Under the pieces are notes generated by a model. The model was not told where the DNA came from. It worked only from the letters and a program-made list of their open reading frames with translations, and searched no databases. DNA of 12,218 bases from Devosia equisanguinis (lineage in GTDB: Bacteria > Pseudomonadota > Alphaproteobacteria > Rhizobiales > Hyphomicrobiaceae), in the NCBI GenBank assembly GCA_945901835.1, contig CAMDMH010000025.1, positions 1 through 12,218 of the forward strand. The letters are read 5' to 3'. Both the position numbers and the translations under genes were made by a program. Shown here one piece after another: positions 6,234 through 12,218 of the stretch (position 1 is its first letter; every line of letters starts with the position of its first letter).

Positions 6234-8738
6234 ATGGCCCCACACCCGTTCGAGATTGCACCCATTTCCCGCGGGATCTGGGACAGCAAATACCGCCTGA
6301 AATCCGCAGACGGCACTCCTGTCGATGCGGATATCGAAGCGACATGGTGGCGCGTCGCACGCGCGGCTGCCGCAGCGGAAAAAGGCGGCATCAAAGTCCG
6401 CAAGCAATGGGCGGAGCGTTTCCACGCCGTGCTCAACGACTTCACGTTCCTGCCCGCCGGCCGCATCATCGCCGGCGCCGGCGCCGGCGCCGGCCCCGGA
6501 CGCCGCGTGACCCTGTTCAACTGCTTCGTCATGGGCAGGATCGAGGACGATCTCGGTTCCATCTTCGATAACGTTCGCGAAGCAGCCCTCACCATGCAGC
6601 AGGGCGGCGGGATCGGCCACGACTTCTCCACGCTACGCCCCCAGGGCGCTCCCGTCCGCTCAACCGGCTCGGACGCCTCCGGTCCGGTCAGTTTCATGGA
6701 CGTCTGGGACGCCATGTGCGGCACCATCATGTCGTCAGGCACACGACGCGGCGCGATGATGGGAACGATGCGCTGCGATCATCCCGACATCGAGCGCTTC
6801 ATCGAAGCCAAATCAGCCGCCGGAAAGCTGCGCAACTTCAATCTGTCCGTGCTGGTCACCGACAGGTTCATCGATGCAGTTCGCAGCGACGCCGCATGGC
6901 CGCTGGTCTTCGCCGGCCGCACTTGGCGCACGATCCCCGCCCGCGCGCTGTGGGACCGGCTGATGCGCGCCACCTACGACTATGCCGAGCCGGGTGTCAT
7001 CTTCATCGATCGCATCAACGCCCGCAACAACCTCGCCTATTGCGAGAGCATCACCGCCACGAACCCGTGCGGCGAGCAGCCGTTGCCGGCCTACGGCGCG
7101 TGTCTTCTCGGCTCGATCAATCTGGCCCGCCTCGTCACCGATCCGTTCACGCCACACGCAAGACTGGACATCCCCGCGATCGAGGAGAGAACGCGCCTTG
7201 CCATCCGGTTCCTCGACAACTGCATCGACGTCTCGGACTATCCGCTGCCAGCACAGAAGCACGAAGCCCACGCCAAGCGCCGCATCGGCCTGGGCCTGAC
7301 CGGCCTCGCGGATGCCCTCGTTTTCCTCGGCCAGCGCTACGGCACGGACGGCGCGGTTCGTACTGCTGAACAGGCGATGTCCACGATCCAGCGCGCGGCC
7401 TACCTCGCCAGCACCGAGTTGGCCGCCGAGAAGGGCGAGTTTCCCTTGTGCAACCGGGAAAAGCTCCTCTCCGCAACGAACATCGCGGCTTTGCCCGGAG
7501 AGGTGCGCAAAGCCATCTCCGAACATGGTCTGCGCAATGGTTGCCTGACCTCGATCGCTCCCACGGGGACCATCTCCCTTCTCGCCGGCAACGTATCGAG
7601 CGGTGTGGAACCGATTTTCGACCTCCAGTATGCGCGCAAAGTACGCAATCCCGACGGCAGCACCTACGAGGAGCACGTCGCCGACTACGCCTACGCTCTC
7701 CACCTCGCGCGCACGCCGGGCGGCACGCTGGAACCAGAGCCGGCTGCACAACCGCCGTTCGTCACCACCGCAGAGCTCACCCCCGCCGAGCACCTGAAAA
7801 TGCAGGCCGCGCTCCAGCGCCACGTCGACAGTGCGATCTCCAAGACGATCAATTGCCCGACGGAATTGAGCTTCGTGGGTTTCAAGAGCATCTATCTCGA
7901 TGCCTACGACTTGGGGCTGAAGGGCTGCACCACCTTCCGCCCTAACCCGACCACAGGATCGATCCTGACCTCCGGTAGCCTGTCCACGCTCGCGAAGCCG
8001 ACCGTCGAGCAGGCCTCCGCACCCGCCGCAGTAGCGCAGCCGTCAACCGCGACCTCGCCACTGCCGGCGCCACTGCCAGCTGCCAAACCTGTCGGACCGA
8101 CAGCCGCCTCGCAGACGCCCGCTGTCGTCTATATGTCGAAGCCCATGGAGCGTGATCCGGCACTCGCCGGCTTCACCTACAAACTGAAATGGCCTGGCAG
8201 CGATCACGCGATCTACATCACCATCAACGACATCGAGCGCGACGGTCGCCACCGCCCCTTCGAGATCTTCATCAACACGAAGAACCTCGAACACTACGCA
8301 TGGACCGTCGCTCTGACACGGATGATCAGCGCCATTTTCCGTCGCGGCGGCGACGTGACCTTCGTCGTCGAGGAACTGAAGGCGGTGTTCGATCCGCAGG
8401 GCGGCCACTGGGTCTCCGGACGCTATGTGCCGAGCCTCCTCGCCGCGATCGGGGAGGTCATCGAAGGCCACATGCAACGCATCGGCTTCCTTCAGCGCGA
8501 AGCGGCGAAAACGAGCGGCGATCGGTCTAAGCGCGAGAAGTTCGCTGCCGATGCGTTCGAGGAATTCCCGATTCCATACGCCATCGAGCCGCGGGACACG
8601 GGCACCGCGACGATCCCCACAGACCCGCCCGCGACCTCGTCTCGCGCGGCCCCATGCCCACGCTGCTCACGCCCCGAACTGGTCCGCAAGGAAGGCTGCT
8701 GGGTCTGCCGCTCGTGCGGCTACTCCCGCTGCAACTGA
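6234..8738 (+). CDS. nrdJ: Adenosylcobalamin-dependent (class II) ribonucleotide reductase
   Basis: The enzyme reduces ribonucleotides to deoxyribonucleotides, using adenosylcobalamin to generate the thiyl radical, and works with or without oxygen. From ATG 6234 it has 834 residues. The redox-pair Cys lie in LFNCFVM (C97) and 11 residues after the radical Cys (C290). The radical site is NPCGEQPL (N277, C279, E281). Substrate-loop signature SIAPTGTISLLAG is at 439-451. An Ala/Pro-rich linker (about 582-632) leads to a TSCPD-type domain (about 645-755; EIFINTKNLEHYAW, FRRGGDVTFVVEELKAVFD). A C-terminal zinc-ribbon CPRC...CWVCRSCGYSRC (808-833) probably re-reduces the active site. It is shorter than the roughly 1,200-residue NrdJ found in many alphaproteobacteria. 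Residues 80-89 contain an Ala-Gly repeat. ATG 6195 is an alternative start with a poorly placed AGGG. Transcribed in the same direction as plsC, 98 bases downstream. Confidence 0.95.
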   Translation: MAPHPFEIAPISRGIWDSKYRLKSADGTPVDADIEATWWRVARAAAAAEKGGIKVRKQWAERFHAVLNDFTFLPAGRIIAGAGAGAGPGRRVTLFNCFVMGRIEDDLGSIFDNVREAALTMQQGGGIGHDFSTLRPQGAPVRSTGSDASGPVSFMDVWDAMCGTIMSSGTRRGAMMGTMRCDHPDIERFIEAKSAAGKLRNFNLSVLVTDRFIDAVRSDAAWPLVFAGRTWRTIPARALWDRLMRATYDYAEPGVIFIDRINARNNLAYCESITATNPCGEQPLPAYGACLLGSINLARLVTDPFTPHARLDIPAIEERTRLAIRFLDNCIDVSDYPLPAQKHEAHAKRRIGLGLTGLADALVFLGQRYGTDGAVRTAEQAMSTIQRAAYLASTELAAEKGEFPLCNREKLLSATNIAALPGEVRKAISEHGLRNGCLTSIAPTGTISLLAGNVSSGVEPIFDLQYARKVRNPDGSTYEEHVADYAYALHLARTPGGTLEPEPAAQPPFVTTAELTPAEHLKMQAALQRHVDSAISKTINCPTELSFVGFKSIYLDAYDLGLKGCTTFRPNPTTGSILTSGSLSTLAKPTVEQASAPAAVAQPSTATSPLPAPLPAAKPVGPTAASQTPAVVYMSKPMERDPALAGFTYKLKWPGSDHAIYITINDIERDGRHRPFEIFINTKNLEHYAWTVALTRMISAIFRRGGDVTFVVEELKAVFDPQGGHWVSGRYVPSLLAAIGEVIEGHMQRIGFLQREAAKTSGDRSKREKFAADAFEEFPIPYAIEPRDTGTATIPTDPPATSSRAAPCPRCSRPELVRKEGCWVCRSCGYSRCN
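6471..6494 (+). repeat. GCCGGC hexanucleotide microsatellite, four perfect units, inside nrdJ
   Basis: Four exact GCCGGC units lie in frame in nrdJ and encode alternating Ala and Gly (about residues 80-87), just before the RRVTLFNC segment that carries a catalytic Cys. The unit is its own reverse complement, so the tract can form hairpins and slip. Changes by whole units keep the reading frame. Confidence 0.85.
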
Positions 8739-8745
8739 TCGCACG

Positions 8746-8763
8746 AAGGAGGGAAGACCGATG
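8746..8763 (+). promoter_or_regulatory. Strong orphan Shine-Dalgarno sequence and ATG downstream of nrdJ
   Basis: AAGGAGGG (8746-8753) stands seven bases before ATG 8761, the best match to the ribosomal anti-SD in the window. The frame begins MPADLAAPSAAEL and then enters the antisense of the EamA gene at 8797, where it stays open to 10431 only because the region is GC-rich. I read this as the remains of a start region whose gene body has been lost, or as a short overlapping gene. Nothing beyond the first dozen codons supports a real product. Confidence 0.4.
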
Positions 8764-8765
8764 CC

Positions 8766-8781
8766 GGCGGACTTGGCCGCC
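8766..8781. terminator. Weak hairpin between convergent nrdJ and EamA genes
   Basis: GGCGG (8766-8770) pairs with CCGCC (8777-8781) around a six-base loop. It lies in the 58-base gap between two convergent stop codons, the usual place for a shared terminator. No T run follows on either strand, so intrinsic termination is doubtful. Confidence 0.2.
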
Positions 8782-8796
8782 CCGTCAGCGGCAGAA

Positions 8797-9711
8797 CTAC
8801 CTCGACGATTGCCGCGCAGCCACCGTCACCCCGGCGACGATCAGGACGAGCCCCACCGCATGGAACCATCGCGGCGGTTCGCCCAGGATCACGACCGCGA
8901 GAAAAGCACCGAACAGCGGCACCAGATGCAGGAACGCGCCAGCCCTCTGCGCACCGAGCCGCGCGACCCCCGCATTCCACGCCAGATACGCAGCGACGCT
9001 CGTGAACAGCCCCGTGTAGATGACCGCCACGATCGTCGGCCCCGACGGCCGGATCACCTCGCCCGCCAACAACTCCGCCACCATCACCGGAACGCTGCCC
9101 ACCGACGCGATCACGCTCATGAGCGTCATGAACGTGAGGCCGTGCATCGGCGGTCTCAACCGGAGACAAGCGCTGTAGACTGCGAAAATCCCCATATTGA
9201 TGATCGCGATCAAATCACCGCCGTTGAAACCAAGCGTTCCCAGAACCCCGAGATCGCCACGCATCAGGATGACCATAACGCCGACCAGCGACACCGCGAT
9301 GCCCACGATCTGCCCCAACCGCACACGGTCACCGAAAATCGCCATTCCCGCCAGAATGATGAACGCCGGACCGATCGAATTCATCACGCCCACGTTCACG
9401 ACGCTGGTGTAGCGCAGCGCGTAGTACTGCGTGAAACTGAACCCTGCCCCGCCCAGCAGTCCCAAGAACAGCACGATCCCCCAGCGCTCGGAGATCCTCG
9501 GCCAGTCGGATACGATGTGCCGCCAGCCGAACGGCAGCAGCACCAGCGCGGCGATAAGCCAGCGCATGACAGACAATCCACCGGGCGGCACCGGCGGCGT
9601 GTCGGCCGCCATCCAGCGGCCCACGACATGATTACCCGCCCAGCACATCGTCGTCACGACGAGGAGCACGTACGCGTAGCTATCGGGCCCCCATCGCCGC
9701 TGAGCGTCCAT
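8797..9711 (-). CDS. EamA/DMT-superfamily transporter
   Basis: The 304-residue product is an inner-membrane protein with about ten predicted helices (near 12-31, 46-63, 78-97, 103-125, 131-150, 164-184, 192-213, 225-246, 256-277, 282-298). They are arranged as two EamA repeats, the hallmark of the drug/metabolite transporter superfamily. Family features include W24-A-G-N in helix 1, the ALRYTSVVNVGVMNSIGP segment (98-115) after helix 3, and WNAGVARLGAQRAG (245-258) with the PLFGAFLAVVILGEP motif (265-279) in repeat two. Substrate cannot be told from sequence. Members move amino acids, nucleosides or other metabolites. ATG 9711 has GGAG eleven bases upstream and starts just before helix 1; an upstream in-frame start at 9804 would add 31 residues with no homology. 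Convergent with nrdJ. Confidence 0.92.
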   Translation of the reverse strand: MDAQRRWGPDSYAYVLLVVTTMCWAGNHVVGRWMAADTPPVPPGGLSVMRWLIAALVLLPFGWRHIVSDWPRISERWGIVLFLGLLGGAGFSFTQYYALRYTSVVNVGVMNSIGPAFIILAGMAIFGDRVRLGQIVGIAVSLVGVMVILMRGDLGVLGTLGFNGGDLIAIINMGIFAVYSACLRLRPPMHGLTFMTLMSVIASVGSVPVMVAELLAGEVIRPSGPTIVAVIYTGLFTSVAAYLAWNAGVARLGAQRAGAFLHLVPLFGAFLAVVILGEPPRWFHAVGLVLIVAGVTVAARQSSR

Positions 9712-9873
9712 CGAATGAGTGGCTCCGTTCGCCTGATTGGCTGCACGCCCACAGCCTGTAGCGGCCGCAAATGGCCCTGGAACGCAAGAGCGACGGCCCG
9801 GCATTTCGCCAAAGCCATCGCCCGATGCAATCCGCTCGCCCGCCAGCCTATAGCGGGCTGGCCGAGTGACCTG

Positions 9874-10422
9874 TTAGTTCGCAGCCGGTGCAGCGGCTGG
9901 CCCGGCTGGCGCGGCCGCAGGTGCCGCTGCAGCTGGAGCAACAGCCGGAGCCTTCGGCGCGGCTGGCGCCGGCCTTACAGAACCCGTCGAAATCGAAGCG
10001 GGCGCAGCGCCGGCCCCCGTGCCAGTCGCGCCAGCCTTGGGCTTGGGTGTGCTGCTCTGTGCCGCCTTGTTCACGAACGGTGCCGGCGCACTCGCATCGA
10101 CGGTGTGCCCTGGCGGCAGAGGACCGTTCCAGCACACGGTGGCCGCAGCTTTGCAGGTGTATTCGTCGAACACGATCAAATCGAGGAACAGCTCGCAGGT
10201 CACTTCTTTCGGGCCCATCTTGTACCCGGATATCTTCCGGTCGGCCGCCCACTTGGCCACGTACTTGTCCAGCAGGTTCTTGGCGTCCCGGATAGGGCCT
10301 TCCTTGCCGTAGTCGTTGACCGAGAAGGCGAGCCGCGTACAGGCAGCGGACGCCTGCTGAGTGAACACGAACGTCAGCGCCAATGCTGCAGCCGATGCCT
10401 TCAGCGCGCGAGAACGCAACAT
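9874..10422 (-). CDS. Secreted four-cysteine protein with Ala/Pro-rich tail, unknown function
   Basis: I do not recognise a characterised family. The 182-residue product has a clear signal peptide (hydrophobic core about 9-20, cleavage after TQQASA at 26) and an export-ready domain of about 75 residues with four cysteines (C28, C76, C90, C97). A low-complexity tail rich in Ala, Pro and Lys (about 105-182) follows. The even number of Cys in an exported protein suggests two disulphides. The segment TCKAAATVC (89-97) resembles TCRVQATLC in the secreted protein at 11581-11883, so the two look like divergent relatives. The start has AAGGG twelve bases upstream, somewhat far. The tail could span periplasm or cell wall. 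The gene stands alone on the minus strand, 162 bases before the EamA gene. Confidence 0.75.
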   Translation of the reverse strand: MLRSRALKASAAALALTFVFTQQASAACTRLAFSVNDYGKEGPIRDAKNLLDKYVAKWAADRKISGYKMGPKEVTCELFLDLIVFDEYTCKAAATVCWNGPLPPGHTVDASAPAPFVNKAAQSSTPKPKAGATGTGAGAAPASISTGSVRPAPAAPKAPAVAPAAAAPAAAPAGPAAAPAAN

Positions 10423-10879
10423 TTCTCATAATCCCTTCGAAAGGCCGACAAGAGTCGTCGGCTCACTGCCCACGATACTCTGAAGGACGGAGACACTCCG
10501 GAAACGCCATCTGCAAACCTTGTCTTTCGGCGCGCTAGCGGCTCGAGATCCCATATCCTACGCGCGCGACATTAGACCGGTGCGTGTATCTCGACTAGGC
10601 CGCACGGTGTCGACTTTGTGGATTCGCAGTCACGCTTCGATATGATTCAATTCATGGTGCCGAAGCAACTCGTTACCGGGACCACGCGCGGAAGCCATCT
10701 CGCACACATCGAGGATGCACTCGACCGCGAAACGCATACGATGAGCGCCCAGCGACAAATGACATGGCTTCGCGTAGCCCAGACTTTGGACACAAACGCA
10801 CGCGCCGCCGGAGGCCGCATCAGCAGCGCACCGGCTCGAGAATATTCAGTGTGTTAAGTGGGTGTCGAACGGAACTCGT
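10423..10879. other. Intergenic region with leader hairpin, otherwise sparse
   Basis: The region separates two minus-strand genes. On the minus strand it holds the leader of the gene starting at 10422. That leader contains a perfect 6-bp inverted repeat, GCCGAC (10444-10449) and GTCGGC (10457-10462), with a seven-base loop about 20-40 bases before the start codon. Codon composition is less GC-rich than in the genes around it. A low-confidence small open frame on the plus strand is listed separately. I see no RNA gene. Confidence 0.4.
10618..10857 (+). CDS. Possible small hypothetical protein, weak support
   Basis: A 79-codon open frame starts with GTG (ATG alternatives at 10642 and 10654). 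The middle, about residues 28-65, could form an amphipathic helix (AHIEDALDRETHTMSAQRQM). No ribosome binding site precedes the GTG, third-position GC is clearly below that of the real genes here, and I recognise no family. It is listed because the 450-base interval has no other gene and the frame is not antisense to one. It may be noise. Confidence 0.15.
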   Translation: MDSQSRFDMIQFMVPKQLVTGTTRGSHLAHIEDALDRETHTMSAQRQMTWLRVAQTLDTNARAAGGRISSAPAREYSVC

Positions 10880-11251
10880 TCAGTTGTAATACGGCGAATA
10901 GCCGCCGCGGCTGCCGACGCCGGAGTCGAAGAAGAAGCCGTGATCGAATGGCCCGAAGCGCGTCTGACGGTCGGCCTGCAAGTCGCGATAGACGTTGTTG
11001 CCACCGAACAGTGAGCGAACATTGCCATACGTGTTGATGGTGTCCGCGCCGGAGAACGAATAGCCGCCGACCCGGCGCTGCTGGAAGCCGCGCACCTGCG
11101 GACCGCGAACCACGCGCGAACGCCCGGCGCTGCGGTAATATGCGGATGCGGGATGGGCGAGGCCGATCCCTTCCTGGGCCAGCGTCACGGACGACGAACC
11201 AGCCAAACCGACAATTCCAACGACCAAAGCCAAACCGAACCGACCGATCAT
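10880..11251 (-). CDS. Small secreted Gly/Tyr/Phe-rich protein, unknown function
   Basis: The 123-residue product has a signal peptide (hydrophobic about 6-17, likely cleavage near VTLAQ, 22-26) and a mature part of about 98 residues without cysteine. The mature part is rich in Gly, Arg, Tyr and Phe. The first half is basic (SAGRSRVVRGPQVRG, 41-55). The C-terminal part carries YSFSGADTINTYGNV (64-78) and FGPFDHGFFFDSG (98-110). I recall small exported proteins ending in a similar FFFDSG motif in Bradyrhizobium-type genomes, but no function. The start at 11251 has only a weak GGGG upstream. Flanked by long spacers, so probably transcribed alone. Confidence 0.65.
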   Translation of the reverse strand: MIGRFGLALVVGIVGLAGSSSVTLAQEGIGLAHPASAYYRSAGRSRVVRGPQVRGFQQRRVGGYSFSGADTINTYGNVRSLFGGNNVYRDLQADRQTRFGPFDHGFFFDSGVGSRGGYSPYYN

Positions 11252-11580
11252 CTCGACACCCCAAGCGCTCGAATTGGATCAAGGAAACTACCGCTACCAG
11301 ACTTTACAGCACACGATGAAGAAATCGTTCTTTCGCCAGCCTTGGAGTTAAGATTGCATAGGCACTGTCGCCACGAAGTAACGCCCCGTCGGTCGTCACG
11401 GCCGAAGCCGTCGGGCCACCTCCGTGAGCCAAACGCAGACCAATGAAAGACGAATGAAAACCGCCGAATGCCACAAGACGAACGCCACAAGCAGCAAAGC
11501 GGTACCCCGCAAAGAGTACCGCTTCGAATATTCTGAACTGCAGGCAGTTATTCACCGGCTGCGGAACGACCGGTCCGTAC
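11252..11580. other. Intergenic region between two minus-strand secreted-protein genes
   Basis: About 330 bases without a supportable gene. It contains a strong inverted repeat at 11497-11524 (listed separately) and a minor 5-bp hairpin ACGGC-CGAA-GCCGT at 11398-11411. The frames that cross it on both strands have no ribosome binding site and look unlike proteins. Confidence 0.5.
11497..11524 (-). terminator. Candidate terminator downstream of the 100-residue secreted protein gene
   Basis: AAGCGGTAC (11497-11505) and GTACCGCTT (11516-11524) form a perfect 9-bp stem with a ten-base loop. It lies 57-84 bases after the stop of the gene ending at 11581, reading on the minus strand, and is followed there by TTTGCTGCTTG, only moderately T-rich. 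This is the longest perfect hairpin I found outside genes. Confidence 0.4.
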
Positions 11581-11883
11581 TCAGCTCTTGCAGAGCGTGG
11601 CCTGAACCCGGCAAGTCTGGCCCATGCCGCCGGCCGAGCACTTGGAAGACAGCTTGCTTACGGTATAGCCCGGCGCGACGCCGACCTTCTGGCTGTTGGC
11701 CATCCACTGCGACCACATCGGCCAACTCGTTGCCTGCAGGATGGCCTCGTAGGCCTGGAACATCGCGGAGTCCTTGTTGCCGCCCGTTCCTTCGCCGGCC
11801 TTGTTCACGCACTGGGCGCTGGCGCTCGATGTGACAGCGACGAGTGCAGCCGCGGCGATCAAGGCTGCTCTGATTTTCGACAT
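11581..11883 (-). CDS. Small secreted four-cysteine protein, unknown function
   Basis: The 100-residue product has a signal peptide (hydrophobic about 6-18, cleavage after SSASA at 23) and a 77-residue mature domain. That domain has four cysteines (C25, C82, C91, C98) and a Trp-rich helical middle (FQAYEAILQATSWPMWSQW, 42-60). The four Cys in an exported protein suggest two disulphides. The end TCRVQATLC (90-98) resembles TCKAAATVC in the protein at 9874-10422, and both have the first Cys one or two residues after the cleavage site. No function is known to me. The start at 11883 has GGGAG nine bases upstream and sits directly before the signal peptide; an upstream in-frame start at 11967 is not convincing. 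Confidence 0.75.
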   Translation of the reverse strand: MSKIRAALIAAAALVAVTSSASAQCVNKAGEGTGGNKDSAMFQAYEAILQATSWPMWSQWMANSQKVGVAPGYTVSKLSSKCSAGGMGQTCRVQATLCKS

Positions 11884-12079
11884 GGCGGTGTTCTCCCGGA
11901 AAAACAAGGACAAGGTAAACGCCAACTGAGCCTGAATCGCGGCAACACGCAAGCCGAGGCGTCGCACGCCGGCACGTCTCGCGATCGCATTCTAGGAACA
12001 GCGTTGCATGTCCGCGTCAGTCGAAGTCGAGCAAGACCCCGCAGCGACGCCGGCGGATCAAGCGCCCTCGAGCTCGAGA

Positions 12080-12108
12080 TTGACAGCTTTGGGTCCAGGC
12101 CGTGTGAA
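12080..12108 (+). promoter_or_regulatory. Promoter candidate with perfect TTGACA box
   Basis: TTGACA (12080-12085) is followed after 17 bases by TGTGAA (12103-12108), which matches the -10 consensus at three positions. It points to the right, off the window. A perfect -35 hexamer is rare in sequence this GC-rich, but the -10 is weak. Confidence 0.35.
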
Positions 12109-12183
12109 AACGATTTTGGCTCGCCCAAGAGCCCCTCAGGTTGGCTCAGGATAACCGAGGAGCGCCGTACAGAGCAATATTTT

Positions 12184-12213
12184 CCGACCGCGCTCGGCGG
12201 GTCTGTCGGTCGG
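12184..12213. repeat. Inverted repeat at the window edge
   Basis: CCGACCG (12184-12190) and CGGTCGG (12207-12213) form a perfect 7-bp stem with a 16-base loop, just before an ATG at 12215. If the promoter at 12080 is real, this would be in its leader. The downstream gene is not visible. Confidence 0.35.
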
Positions 12214-12218
12214 ATGAC

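Larger units (their letters stand above)
11884..12218. other. Intergenic region to window end, no supportable gene
   Basis: The region contains the upstream sequence of the minus-strand gene at 11883, a plus-strand promoter candidate at 12080-12108 and an inverted repeat at 12184-12213. An 89-codon minus-strand frame crossing it lacks any protein-like features. The next gene probably begins at or beyond 12215. Confidence 0.5.

Noticed and set aside
8425..10431. 668-codon plus-strand open frame crossing the end of nrdJ and the EamA gene
   Set aside because: It overlaps nrdJ out of frame and is antisense to two well-supported genes; the product has no domain. Only the SD/ATG at 8746-8763 inside it was kept as an observation.
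11859..12128. 89-codon minus-strand frame
   Set aside because: No ribosome binding site, Arg/Pro/Ser-rich composition, and overlap with the start of the better supported secreted protein gene.
1..12218. tRNA, rRNA, insertion sequence or prophage signs
   Set aside because: I saw no cloverleaf, transposase motif, terminal inverted repeats with target duplications, or integrase gene.

Overview
The window is about 12.2 kb of high-GC bacterial chromosome. Protein content and gene order suggest an alphaproteobacterium of the order Hyphomicrobiales (Rhizobiales), near the Bradyrhizobium/Xanthobacter-type families. The reasons are the secreted caspase-like protein with a proline-rich tail, the ftsE-ftsX-ydcF-plsC gene order, a cobalamin-dependent ribonucleotide reductase and several small secreted proteins of rhizobial type. 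This placement rests on family knowledge and was not tested by a search.

Layout. Positions 1-2380 (minus) hold a large caspase-family gene that leaves the window at its 3' end. It has a signal peptide, a caspase fold with Ala where the catalytic Cys should be, a middle helical region, a long Pro-rich region and a Gln/Arg/Ala-rich tail. As read here it is broken by two frameshifts of opposite sign, at about 1804-1807 and 643-645. The first lies where about 25 expected residues are also missing. Positions 2641-6135 (plus) are a compact envelope cluster: ftsE, ftsX (17-nt overlap), a YdcF/DUF218 membrane protein and a PlsC-type acyltransferase. Positions 6234-8738 (plus) encode a class II (B12-dependent) ribonucleotide reductase, preceded by an AT-rich island with an 11-bp periodic repeat and a possible promoter. 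Positions 8797-9711 (minus) encode an EamA/DMT transporter convergent with nrdJ. The short junction between them carries the best Shine-Dalgarno sequence in the window, followed by an orphan ATG. Positions 9874-11883 (minus) hold three small secreted proteins with long spacers. Two of them share a four-cysteine pattern and look like divergent paralogues. The last 335 bases contain no gene I can support, only a TTGACA promoter candidate and a hairpin.

Function. FtsEX is the ABC-type complex that controls peptidoglycan hydrolysis at division. YdcF and PlsC act at or in the membrane, so the plus-strand cluster is about envelope growth. The reductase supplies deoxynucleotides without needing oxygen. 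The minus-strand genes are mostly exported proteins of unknown role. I saw no mobile element, tRNA, rRNA or CRISPR array. The features most worth a second look are the broken pseudo-caspase, the paired four-cysteine secreted proteins, the two 11-bp periodic upstream repeats, the hexanucleotide repeat inside nrdJ and the orphan ribosome binding site at 8746-8763.
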